DNA from: JAFLCM01 sp046154665
GTDB taxonomy: Bacteria; Planctomycetota; Phycisphaerae; Phycisphaerales; UBA1924
DNA length: 64,000 nt
Direction: 5' to 3'
Assembly (NCBI GenBank): GCA_046154665.1
Contig: JBJXFG010000018.1
Coordinates: 37,086 to 101,085, forward strand
Within the stretch, counting starts at the first letter, position 1. Every line of letters begins with the position of its first letter. Below the pieces are notes generated by a model. The model saw only the letters and a list, made by a program, of their open reading frames with translations. It was not told the DNA's origin and searched no databases. The position numbers and the translations under genes are program-made. This document shows, piece after piece, positions 49,922-58,072 of the stretch.

Positions 49922-51358
49922 ATGTCTTCCAACGGCCCGACGTTCACCATCTTCGGCGCGGGGCTTTCCGGCGCGCTGATGGCGGTGTATCTGGCGCGGG
50001 CGGGCCACCGGGTTCACTTGTTTGAACGCCGGAGCGACCCGCGCGTGGGTTCGCCCGAGCGGGGGCGGTCGATCAACCTGGCGCTCTCGACGCGGGGCAT
50101 CGAGGCGCTGCGCGAGGTCGGACTTGCCGACGAAGTGCTGGCGTCGGCGATCCCGATGCGTGGTCGGATGATCCATCCGCGGGGGGCCCTCGGCGGATCG
50201 CCGCTGGCGTTCCAGCCCTATTCGCGCAACAGCGAGCTGGCGATCAACTCGATCTCGCGCGGGGCCCTCAACGCCCTGCTGCTCAGCGCCGCCGAGCGTG
50301 AGCCCGGCGTCACGATCACCTTTGCGCGGCGCTGCGTCGGGATGGACCTCGACACCGGCCGCGCCGAGATCGCGCGGCCCGACGGCACCACCGAGTTCAT
50401 CGAGAACGAAACGGTGATCGCGGCGGACGGGGCTTTCTCCGCCGTGCGCGGCTCGATGCAGAAGCGCGACCGGTTCGAGTTCCGCCAGGACTACCTCGAA
50501 CACGGCTACAAAGAACTCACCATCCCGCCGGCAATCGGTGGGGCAGGCTTCCAGCCTGCCTCGGATGTCGCCGCGAAGTTCGGTGCCATCGACCCTTCCC
50601 GCTTCCGCCTCGACCCCTTCGCGCTGCACATCTGGCCGCGCGGCACGTTCATGATGATCGCGCTGCCAAACCAGGACGGCTCGTTCACCTGCACCCTGTT
50701 CTGGCCTTACAAGGGGCCCAACTCGTTCGAGTCGATGCGCAGCGGCGAAGAGGCCCTGCGCTTCTTCGAGTACGAGTTCCCCGACAGCGTGCCGCTGATC
50801 CCCAATCTCAAAGACGACTGGGCGCACAACCCCACCGCGTCGCTGGTGACGGTGCGGTGCGGGCCGTGGAACCATTCCGGGGGCGGGTCGCGGGCGGTGC
50901 TGCTGGGCGACGCGGCCCACGCCGTGGTCCCGTTCTACGGGCAGGGGATGAACGCGAGCTTCGAGGATTGCTCGGCGCTGGCGCGGCGGCTGCGGGAATC
51001 GCCCGGCGATCTATCGGGGGCGTACGCCCGCTACGCCCAGGAGCGCAAGCCCAACACCGACGCGCTGGCCCAGCTGGCGCTCGATAACTTCATCGAGATG
51101 CGCGACAAGGCGGGGTCACCGGCGTTCCGGCGACGCAAGCGCGTCGAGCATGTGCTCGAGAGCGTGTTCCCGAAGTGGTACACCTCGCTGTACCACATGG
51201 TGACATTCTCGCGGACGCCCTATGCGGAAGCGAAAGCGCGGGCGGAGCGGCAGGACGCGGTCGTGCGGCGTGTGGCGTGGATCGCCGCGGCGGTGGTTCT
51301 GGGGCTGTCCGTGCTCGTGCTGGTGGTGCTGATCACGCACAGCGTGACGCGGGCGTAG
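49922..51358 (+). CDS. kmo: Kynurenine 3-monooxygenase
   Basis: This flavoprotein hydroxylates kynurenine to 3-hydroxykynurenine in tryptophan catabolism or de novo NAD synthesis. The 478 residues show the FAD motif IFGAGLSGALMAVYLARAG, the KMO signature RGRSINLALSTRGIEAL, the second motif AVLLGDAAHAVVPFYGQGMN and FEDC. A membrane helix at the C-terminus (about 450-472) fits KMO, which is normally membrane bound. A single-hairpin repeat (50537-50560) is translated in frame near residue 206 as GGAGFQPA. I chose the ATG at 49922; the frame upstream of it has no family similarity. No other pathway gene adjoins it. Confidence 0.93.
   Translation: MSSNGPTFTIFGAGLSGALMAVYLARAGHRVHLFERRSDPRVGSPERGRSINLALSTRGIEALREVGLADEVLASAIPMRGRMIHPRGALGGSPLAFQPYSRNSELAINSISRGALNALLLSAAEREPGVTITFARRCVGMDLDTGRAEIARPDGTTEFIENETVIAADGAFSAVRGSMQKRDRFEFRQDYLEHGYKELTIPPAIGGAGFQPASDVAAKFGAIDPSRFRLDPFALHIWPRGTFMMIALPNQDGSFTCTLFWPYKGPNSFESMRSGEEALRFFEYEFPDSVPLIPNLKDDWAHNPTASLVTVRCGPWNHSGGGSRAVLLGDAAHAVVPFYGQGMNASFEDCSALARRLRESPGDLSGAYARYAQERKPNTDALAQLALDNFIEMRDKAGSPAFRRRKRVEHVLESVFPKWYTSLYHMVTFSRTPYAEAKARAERQDAVVRRVAWIAAAVVLGLSVLVLVVLITHSVTRA
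50537..50560. repeat. Single-hairpin repeat inside kmo (GCAGGCT-TCC-AGCCTGC)
   Basis: GGTGGGGCAGGCTTCCAGCC then TGCC matches the left arm of the two-hairpin element at 1559-1618 almost exactly. It is read in frame as GGAGFQPA in kmo. It appears to be a solitary half of a BIME-like element. Confidence 0.85.
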
Positions 51359-51400
51359 TGGTGACGTCTCCGCGCCCCGGCGGAACGCAAGATCACTGGC

Positions 51401-51505
51401 GTGCCACTGATGGCGGTCCGCCTTGGGACCGACATCAGTGCCGCGACGCCAATGACCGACCAATGCAAGCACTGCTGTCTCCGTGGACGGAGCCAGGAGT
51501 GGCAC
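51401..51505. repeat. Two-hairpin BIME-like element (GTGCCACTGATGG type), copy C
   Basis: Left stem CACTGATGGCGGTCC pairs with GGACCGACATCAGTG (one mismatch). The right stem CACTGCTGTCTCCG pairs with CGGAGCCAGGAGTG (two mismatches). Outer ends are GTGCCAC and GTGGCAC. Same sequence family as 4563-4667 and 12971-13073. It lies between kmo and the DUF4139-like gene, within a 377-base gap (51359-51735) with no gene. Confidence 0.92.
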
Positions 51506-51660
51506 GGTACCACTGCGGAAACAGCTTGCATTCGCCGCACCCCGCGGGTTTCCTGCCGGTACCATGCCGGGGAACACATCGCTCGCTTGGGCACGATTTC
51601 GCGGTCGGGTTGCTCCACTCGAATCGACGGTTGAAGTCGTGCCACGAGCGCAACGGTTCG

Positions 51661-51689
51661 CTCCGCTCATCGTCGGCGTGGATTGCCCG
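51661..51689. repeat. 29-bp dispersed repeat, copy 1
   Basis: CTCCGCTCATCGTCGGCGTG and the following nine bases match 60620-60648 at 28 of 29 positions, and similarity extends upstream more loosely. Both are intergenic. Neither copy shows a strong hairpin. Confidence 0.7.
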
Positions 51690-51735
51690 AAGACAACCCG
51701 CGATCGGACTCGCCACTTCATTAGGGGACAAACTT

Positions 51736-53859
51736 ATGCGTATTCCCGTCACCGCTCTCGTGCTCGCCGCCGGGTGTGCTCTTTCCGCCGTCAACGTCGC
51801 GCTCGCCCAGGCCGAGCTGCCGCTGACCCGCATCACGCTCTACCGCTCCGGCGTCGGTTCGTTCGAGCGCCAGGGCAGCATCGAAGGCGACCAGACCGTC
51901 TCGCTCCGCTTCGAAACCGAGCAGGTCAACGACATCCTCAAGAGCCTCGTCCTGCTCGATCTCGACGGCGGAAAAGTCGGCGCGGTGGCGTACTCATCAC
52001 AGGCCCCGCTCGAACGACGCCTCGCCGGGTTCGAGATCGATCTCTCGTCGGCCCCCAGCGTCGACGCGCTGTTCCGGGCCATGCGCGGCGCCAAGGTGAA
52101 GCTCGTCACCCCGGACTCGACGATTGACGGAACCATTCTCAACGTCGAAAACCGCAAGACGATCATCGCGCCCACGCAGGGCGGCAGCCCCGGGCACTTT
52201 GATGAGCCGTACGTCACCGTGGTCACCGAGAAGGGCGTGCGCGCGTTGGCGATCTCGCGTGTGAGTTCGTTCGAGTTCGCCGATCCGCGCCTGGCGGATG
52301 AGTTGAACAAGGCCCTGGCGGCGATCGCCGAGCAGCGCGCCGACCGCATGAAGTCGGTCGATCTCTCGTTCAACGGGCCGGCGGGCAAGGCGCGGCGCGT
52401 GGTCGCCACGTATGTCCACGAGATGCCGGTGTGGAAGGCCTCATACCGCGTCGTGCTGCCGGGCGAGAAGGAGAACAAGCCGCTGATCCAGGGCTGGGCG
52501 ATCGTCGAGAACACGACGGACACGGATTGGAAGAACGTGTCGCTATCGCTGGCCTCGGGCCGGCCGGTGAGCTTCACGATGGACCTGTACCGCCCGGTGT
52601 TCGGCGTGCGTCCGAGCCTGCCGGTGCCCGTGCCGGGGGCGTTGGCGAGCCGGTCGTACGAGGATGGGACGCGGCCGTTCGAGCTTGCGGCCAAGATGGC
52701 GTCGGCACCGTCGCCGGCGAGCATGGCGTTCAACCGTGTCGATGAGCCGGGCCGGCGCGGAGCTTCGATGGTCGCGGGACAGGCGATCGGCGATGCGGGT
52801 GCCGTGTATGCGACTGAGGGCCAGTCTGGTGGGGCAGCTGGATCGCCTTCGTCGTATGACACCAGTTCGCTCTCGTCCTCTGCGCAAGCCGAAGGCGTCG
52901 AAGCCGGCGAGCAGTTCCTCTACACCGTCTCGACACCCGTCACCATCGAGCGCCAACGCTCGGCCATGATCCCCATCATGGGTGCTGAGGTCGTCGCCCG
53001 GCGCATCTCGATCTACAACCCCAACGACGGCCTCAAGGTCCCCATGCGCGGCCTCTCGATGACCAACTCCACCGGCCTGCACCTCATGCCCGGACCGGTG
53101 CTGGTGTTCGATGCCGGCGTCTACGCCGGCGACGCCCAGATCCCCCACACCTCGCGCGGCGCCTCGCGCCTGCTCGCCTACGCCCTCGACCTCGACGTCA
53201 GCGCCCGCACCGAGAACGAGAGCGGCCAGCAGCTCACCCGCATCACCATCTCCAACGGCACGCTCATCCAGAAGTCCACGCTCAAGGCGGTCGCGAAGTA
53301 TCTCTTTGACAATCGCGACGCGAGCAAAGGCCGCACACTGATCATCGAGCACCCACGCCGCCCGGGCTGGACGCTCGATGAGCCCAAGGCCGCCGTCGAA
53401 ACCACCGACAGCCTGCACCGCTTCGAGTTCGACCTCCCGGCGGGCAAGCCCAGCCAGTTCCAGGTCGTCGAGACGTTTGTGCAGTCCACCACCATGGCGG
53501 TCGGCGACGTGGCACCCGACACGCTGGCCTACTACGTCAGCAGCGGCGTGGCAAGCCCGGCGGTCGCCGACGCCATCAAGAAGGCGGGCGAACTGCAGGC
53601 CCGCGTCAACGACACCCGCGCCCAGGTCGAGCGCAACGAGAGCGAAACCCGCGAGATCACCGTCGACCAGTCGCGCGTGCGCGAGAACATGGCCCGCATC
53701 GACCGCAACAGCGATCTGTACGCGCGCTACATGACCAAGTTGGGCGAGCAGGAAACCCGCGTCGAAGCACTCACCAACCAGCGCACCGTCCTCCGCGACA
53801 CCCTCGAGAAGCAGCAGGCCGAACTGTCGGCGTACCTCAGGGACCTGCAGGCGGAATGA
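51736..53859 (+). CDS. Exported DUF4139-like protein
   Basis: The 707-residue protein has a signal peptide (ALVLAAGCALSAVNVALAQA) and an N-terminal beta region starting LTRITLYRSGVGSFERQGSI, reminiscent of the mucoidy-inhibitor/DUF4139 family in which a TxVTVYRxGA-like strand opens the domain. The middle segment RVVATYVHEMPVWKASYRVV fits the DUF4139 core. A Ser/Ala/Gly-rich linker is at about residues 310-390, and the C-terminal part is coiled coil (residues about 620-700). The family has no established mechanism. TAGGGGAC lies eight bases before the ATG. A periplasmic or surface location is likely. Confidence 0.78.
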   Translation: MRIPVTALVLAAGCALSAVNVALAQAELPLTRITLYRSGVGSFERQGSIEGDQTVSLRFETEQVNDILKSLVLLDLDGGKVGAVAYSSQAPLERRLAGFEIDLSSAPSVDALFRAMRGAKVKLVTPDSTIDGTILNVENRKTIIAPTQGGSPGHFDEPYVTVVTEKGVRALAISRVSSFEFADPRLADELNKALAAIAEQRADRMKSVDLSFNGPAGKARRVVATYVHEMPVWKASYRVVLPGEKENKPLIQGWAIVENTTDTDWKNVSLSLASGRPVSFTMDLYRPVFGVRPSLPVPVPGALASRSYEDGTRPFELAAKMASAPSPASMAFNRVDEPGRRGASMVAGQAIGDAGAVYATEGQSGGAAGSPSSYDTSSLSSSAQAEGVEAGEQFLYTVSTPVTIERQRSAMIPIMGAEVVARRISIYNPNDGLKVPMRGLSMTNSTGLHLMPGPVLVFDAGVYAGDAQIPHTSRGASRLLAYALDLDVSARTENESGQQLTRITISNGTLIQKSTLKAVAKYLFDNRDASKGRTLIIEHPRRPGWTLDEPKAAVETTDSLHRFEFDLPAGKPSQFQVVETFVQSTTMAVGDVAPDTLAYYVSSGVASPAVADAIKKAGELQARVNDTRAQVERNESETREITVDQSRVRENMARIDRNSDLYARYMTKLGEQETRVEALTNQRTVLRDTLEKQQAELSAYLRDLQAE

Positions 53860-54009
53860 TGGTGGCGAGGCTGGAACTGCCTGACGCGCCGCGGCAGCAC
53901 CCAACGGTTCCCTTGAGGTGCTCCGCGTGGATTCTCCCCGAGGCGAACCCTATCATTCTCTCCTTGCGCGCGACCCTTTTCGCACGCCGCGCCGGGGGAG
54001 TTTCTTCGC

Positions 54010-55365
54010 ATGAGCAAAGCCAAAACCATCCTGGTGGGGATCGGCGTCATCGGGTCGGTCGCACTGGTCGGCGGCAGTCTGGCGTTCTGGAAGTACCGGC
54101 AGATGAACGCACCGCCGCCGCCGCCTTTCGAGATGTTCGAGGCCGTCGAGGTGGTCGACGCCAAGACCGTGAACTGGCGTCCCGAGGCGCAGCTGGTGGG
54201 CACGGTGTTCGCGCTGCAATCGGTGGTGCTGAGCAACGAAGTCGCGGGCACGGTGCGCGAGATCAAGTTTGATTCGGGCCAGATCGTCGAGGCCGGCGGC
54301 GTGCTGCTGACGATGGACGCGGCGACCGAGCGGGCCGAACTCTCCGCCTATGAAGCGGCGATCCGCGCCGCCGAGGCGAACGTGCGCATGGTCGAGAGCG
54401 ACATCGCGCTCGCCGAAACGCGCGTGACGCGGATGCGCCAGGCCGTCGACAACAAGGCCGCGCCCGAGATGGACATGGATGAGGCCCAGGCGAGCCTGGT
54501 CTCGAGCCGCGCCCAGCGCGACCGCATGAAGGCCGAGATCGAGACCGCCCGCGCCCGCGCCGACCAGACGCGCTCGATCATCGCCAAGAAGACCCTCACC
54601 GCGCCGTTCAAGGCCCGCGTCGGCATCCGCTCGGTGCATCCCGGCCAGTACCTGCAAGAGGGTGCCGAGATCGCGATGCTGCAGAGCATCGACGACCGCA
54701 TCTATGTCGACTTCGCCGTCCCGCAGGAGTATCTCGCGCGCGTGACACCAGGGATGATCGTGATGGCGAAAGCGTCGGTGTTCGGCGATCAACCGGTCAA
54801 GATCGAGGTGGTGGCGATCGACGCCGCCGCCAACCGCGACACGCGGAACATCCGCCTGCGCTCGATCGTCGACAACCCCAACGAGCGGCTCCGCCCCGGC
54901 ATGTTCGTCGACGTGCAGGTGCCGGTGGACCAAGAGCGCCCGTTCCTGGCGGTGCCCTCGACGGCGATCCGCCGCGCGCCCTTCGGCGACCACATCTTCG
55001 TCATCGTGCCGATCGAGCCCAAGCCAATGGAGCCAGGGGCCGCCGCCCCCCCACCGCCGCCGCCCGGGATGCCCCCGCCACCGACGCTCAAGGCGGTGCA
55101 GCGCTTCGTCCGCACCGGGGCGTCGATCGGCTCGGACGTGATCGTGCTCGAAGGCCTCAAGCCCGGCGAGCGCGTGGCCGCGAGCGGATCATTCAAACTC
55201 CGCGACGGCGTCGCGGTGATGCCCAGCGACCCCGCCGCGCCAGTGCTGACGCCGCCTGGGCAGCCGGGGCCGGGCGGGGGGCCGGGCGGGGGGCCGGGCG
55301 GGGGGCCGGGATCGACCTCGGCGGCGAAGGCCGATGCGGGCAAGAACGACAAGCCGGGGATGTAA
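54010..55365 (+). CDS. RND/HlyD-type periplasmic adaptor (membrane fusion protein)
   Basis: The 451-residue protein has an N-terminal membrane anchor (ILVGIGVIGSVALVGGSLAF). It has the lipoyl-like halves around VLSNEVAGTVREIKFDSGQI and TLTAPFKARVGIRSVHPGQY, and an alpha-hairpin between them (about residues 105-195). Beta-barrel and membrane-proximal segments follow (VDFAVPQEYLARVTPGMIVM, LRPGMFVDVQVPV). Such adaptors link an inner-membrane RND or ABC pump to an outer-membrane channel. The usual pump gene does not follow, so it may work with a distant transporter. The C-terminus has a Gly/Pro tandem repeat and a Lys-rich end. Confidence 0.9.
   Translation: MSKAKTILVGIGVIGSVALVGGSLAFWKYRQMNAPPPPPFEMFEAVEVVDAKTVNWRPEAQLVGTVFALQSVVLSNEVAGTVREIKFDSGQIVEAGGVLLTMDAATERAELSAYEAAIRAAEANVRMVESDIALAETRVTRMRQAVDNKAAPEMDMDEAQASLVSSRAQRDRMKAEIETARARADQTRSIIAKKTLTAPFKARVGIRSVHPGQYLQEGAEIAMLQSIDDRIYVDFAVPQEYLARVTPGMIVMAKASVFGDQPVKIEVVAIDAAANRDTRNIRLRSIVDNPNERLRPGMFVDVQVPVDQERPFLAVPSTAIRRAPFGDHIFVIVPIEPKPMEPGAAAPPPPPPGMPPPPTLKAVQRFVRTGASIGSDVIVLEGLKPGERVAASGSFKLRDGVAVMPSDPAAPVLTPPGQPGPGGGPGGGPGGGPGSTSAAKADAGKNDKPGM
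55267..55310. repeat. Tandem 12-bp repeat GGGCCGGGCGGG at the adaptor C-terminus
   Basis: About three and a half copies of GGGCCGGGCGGG encode Pro-Gly-Gly-Gly repeats near the end of the adaptor protein. Slippage here could change length without breaking the frame. Confidence 0.75.
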
Positions 55366-55371
55366 CACCGC

Positions 55372-55445
55372 TCTCGCACCTCCGCACCTTCGTGCCTTCT
55401 TGCCTTCGTGCCTCGGTGCCTTCGCACCTCCGCCCCTCCACCCTC
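55372..55445. repeat. GTGCCTTCGTGCC-type repeat upstream of nuoC
   Basis: The stretch is built from CGCACCTCCGCACC, TTCGTGCCTTCTTGCC and TTCGTGCCTCGGTGCC units. It matches the right arm of the priA insert (44018-44110) and the mutS insert (541-576). It fills the gap between the adaptor gene and nuoC. Confidence 0.72.
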
Positions 55446-55464
55446 ACGCCGATACACTGCCCCC

Positions 55465-56022
55465 ATGTCCAAGACGCCGACGCTGAGCCATCCCGTGCTT
55501 CCGCTGGTCAAGGAGCGCTTCCCGAGCGCCCGGCTGCGGGCGACCGAGTTCCGCGGGCAGACGACGCTGGTGGTCGAGCCGAAGGACTCCCACGCGATCC
55601 TCGGGTTCCTCAAGGCCGACCCGCGCTGCGACTTCGATTTTCTCTCCGACGTCTTCGGGATCGACTATCTCGGCTATCCGACGCCGACACCGGGCCGCTT
55701 CGCCGTGGGCTACAACCTGTGCTCGTACCCGCGCACCGACCGGCTGTTTGTCAAGACGTACCTCGACCCCTCCAAGCCCACCGACGGCATCGAGGAAGAC
55801 CCCGCCCTGTGGCTTGACTCGGTCTGCGACCTGTGGCCCGGCGCCGAGTGGAGCGAACGCGAAGTCTTCGACATGTTCGGCGTCCGCTTCCGCAATCACC
55901 CCGACCTGCGCCGCATCCTCACCTGGGAGTCGTACCCCGCCCACCCGCTGCGGAAGGATTACCCCGTCCGCGGCAACGGCGAACGCGAGTTCTTCAAGGT
56001 CATCAGCCGCACGGACGCCTAG
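55465..56022 (+). CDS. nuoC: NADH-quinone oxidoreductase subunit C
   Basis: Complex I subunit C (30 kDa type) sits in the peripheral arm next to the quinone site. The 185-residue protein ends with the family signature: WPGAEWSEREVFDMFGVRF, HPDLRRILTWESYPAHPLRK, DYPV. FDFLSDVFGIDYLGYP in the middle is also typical. No nuoD, nuoB or other complex I gene follows, so this is an isolated copy or the operon has been split. I chose the ATG at 55465; upstream in-frame sequence is repeat. Confidence 0.9.
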   Translation: MSKTPTLSHPVLPLVKERFPSARLRATEFRGQTTLVVEPKDSHAILGFLKADPRCDFDFLSDVFGIDYLGYPTPTPGRFAVGYNLCSYPRTDRLFVKTYLDPSKPTDGIEEDPALWLDSVCDLWPGAEWSEREVFDMFGVRFRNHPDLRRILTWESYPAHPLRKDYPVRGNGEREFFKVISRTDA

Positions 56023-56183
56023 TTTCGGCTCCGCGCGCCGGTGCGTGGGACCGCCCCGGTCCCCGGCGTACCGTCTCCAGCGATTTGAGGCCCTCCGCCG
56101 ACCCGCCAGCGACCCCGCAGCATCCGCCCTCTGGTCGGCAGCGAATCCTCCGTGCCGGTTTCGGTTTTCGGAGTGAGTTCACC

Positions 56184-56894
56184 ATGACCGCAGCACCGAT
56201 CAGGCACGCTCAGCCGGAAGTGATGGACGATCCATCGCTCCCGCGGACGCGCCACGAGCACGCCCTTCGCGGTCTCGAAAGAATCAACACCATCAGCCGC
56301 AGCGCCGCGTCGTTCATCCCGGCGTTGCGCCGGGCCACGATGGGCAAACAAGCCGTCCGGATTCTCGACGTGGCGACCGGATCGGGCGACGTCGCCGTGG
56401 CTCTCGCGCGGTCCGCGCGGCGGATGGGTCTTGAGGCCTCGCTGGGGTTGTGCGACATCAGCCCCACGGCGCTCGAACTCGCGGCGGCCCGCGCCGCCGG
56501 CGCGGGCGTTGCGGCACGGGCCATCCGCCTCGATGCGACGCGCGACGCCATTCCCGAAGACGCCGCGGGGCGGTACGACCTGGCGATCTGCTCGCTGTTC
56601 TTCCACCATCTCGACGCCGAGGCCTGCGCCCGCGTGCTGGCGCTGATGGCGCGGGCCTCGCGGGTGGTCGCGGTGAACGACCTGCGCCGCTGCCGTTCGG
56701 GGACCGCGCTCGCGTGGCTTGGGTCGCGCCTGCTCACCCGCAGCGACGTGGTCCACACCGACGCGGTCATCTCGGCTCAGGCGGCGTGGACGACCGAAGA
56801 GTTCCGGGGCATGGCGCGGCAGGCGGGGCTCCACGGGGCCTCGATCCGTCACGTCTTCCCGTTCCGAATGATGTTGACGTGGGAGGGCCCATGA
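56184..56894 (+). CDS. SAM-dependent methyltransferase of the type III polyketide operon
   Basis: The 236-residue class I methyltransferase has SAM motif I VRILDVATGSGDVAVALA (about residues 58-75), an acidic residue in LGLCDISPTALELA and the YDLAICSLFFHHL region typical of motif IV. The end WTTEEFRGMARQAGLHGASI resembles ubiquinone-type methyltransferases. It overlaps the next gene by ATGA, and that gene overlaps the polyketide synthase by ATGA, so the three are translationally coupled. By analogy with the srs system it may methylate the phenolic product of the synthase. GGAGTGAG precedes the ATG. Confidence 0.88.
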   Translation: MTAAPIRHAQPEVMDDPSLPRTRHEHALRGLERINTISRSAASFIPALRRATMGKQAVRILDVATGSGDVAVALARSARRMGLEASLGLCDISPTALELAAARAAGAGVAARAIRLDATRDAIPEDAAGRYDLAICSLFFHHLDAEACARVLALMARASRVVAVNDLRRCRSGTALAWLGSRLLTRSDVVHTDAVISAQAAWTTEEFRGMARQAGLHGASIRHVFPFRMMLTWEGP

Positions 56895-58072
56895 GCCCAG
56901 CCCCGCTCAATCTTCTGGCGGCGGAGCGTTGGGATGTGCTGATCGCGGGCGCGGGTCCGGCGGGCGGAGTCGCCGCCGTCCTGCTCGCCCGCATGGGGCT
57001 GCGGGTGCTGCTGGCGGACGCGGCCCGATTCCCTCGGGCGAAAGTCTGCGGCGGGTGCCTTTCGGCGGCGGGGGCGCGGGTGCTGCGCGAGCTCGGCCTG
57101 GGCGACCTTGTGGATGAGCCGAACGCCGTGAGGCTGAGCGAAATGCGGCTGGGCGTGGGCACGCGCGAGGCCGTGATCCGGTTGCCGGTTGGGGGCGTGG
57201 TGGTGTGCCGGGAATGGTTTGATTCAAAGCTCGCGGCCCACGCCGTGAGCGCGGGCGCGACGTTGATCGACGGTGCGGCTCTTCGCGTTGACGGTCCTCG
57301 CCTCCCCGGTGCGTCCACGCTGAGTGCCACGCTGACGCGTGCCGGCGAATCGGTGCGGCTCGCCGCCGCTGCGTTCGTGGCCGCCGACGGGCTGTCGGCG
57401 TCGTCCGTGTCACACCTTGCAACCCTCCGCCCGCGCACCTGGTCGGGGTCGCGAGTCGGCATCGGCGCTCTGGTGGAGCTCGGTCGCTGCCTGCCACCCT
57501 CAGGGGTGCTGCGCATGATGGTAGGTCACGGGGTGTACGCCGGGGCCGTGCGTGTGGCCGATGGGCGCTGCGATATCGCCGCCAGCATTGCGCCCGAGTT
57601 CATGAAGGCCTCCGGGGGTCCGCGCAGGGCGCTGGCGCCGCTGCTGAGCCGCTTCGGCATCGAGACGAACGACGACGACGGCGTGGTGTGGAAGGGCACG
57701 CCTCGGCTGACCCGGACCCGCTCCGCGGCGATCCCAGGCATTTTCCTGCTGGGCGACGCCGCCGCCTACGCCGAGCCGATGACGGGCGAGGGCATGACCT
57801 GGGCCCTCACGTCGGCGCGTGAGGCCGCCGGAATCATCGCCGCGAGCATCGGCCGGGAGGCGCTTGAGAGTGCCGCAACGTGGCGCGCGGCCCACCGGCG
57901 GCTGCTCGACGCCCGGCTGCGCTCGTGCCGCGCCGTGGCGGCGTTGGTCCGCGCCCCGACGCTGGTCACGGCGGCGGTGATGGCGGGAACTGCCGCCCCC
58001 GCGCTCGCATCCTGGATCGCGGGCCGGTTCGCGCGCCCGCTCCCACGCGCCTTGGCCGGGATCACCCCATGA
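56891..58072 (+). CDS. FAD-dependent monooxygenase/geranylgeranyl-reductase-like flavoprotein
   Basis: The 393-residue flavoprotein has the FAD Rossmann motif VLIAGAGPAGGVAAVLLAR near the N-terminus, a Cys-rich CGGCLSAAGARVLRELG that resembles the geranylgeranyl reductase family (KVCGGxLS), and the second FAD motif GIFLLGDAAAYAEPMTGEGM. It lies between the methyltransferase and type III synthase with ATGA overlaps on both sides. In the Streptomyces srs operon, a flavoprotein hydroxylates alkylresorcinol for quinone formation; a similar role is likely here, but the enzyme could instead reduce a prenyl or acyl chain. Confidence 0.88.
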   Translation: MSPAPLNLLAAERWDVLIAGAGPAGGVAAVLLARMGLRVLLADAARFPRAKVCGGCLSAAGARVLRELGLGDLVDEPNAVRLSEMRLGVGTREAVIRLPVGGVVVCREWFDSKLAAHAVSAGATLIDGAALRVDGPRLPGASTLSATLTRAGESVRLAAAAFVAADGLSASSVSHLATLRPRTWSGSRVGIGALVELGRCLPPSGVLRMMVGHGVYAGAVRVADGRCDIAASIAPEFMKASGGPRRALAPLLSRFGIETNDDDGVVWKGTPRLTRTRSAAIPGIFLLGDAAAYAEPMTGEGMTWALTSAREAAGIIAASIGREALESAATWRAAHRRLLDARLRSCRAVAALVRAPTLVTAAVMAGTAAPALASWIAGRFARPLPRALAGITP

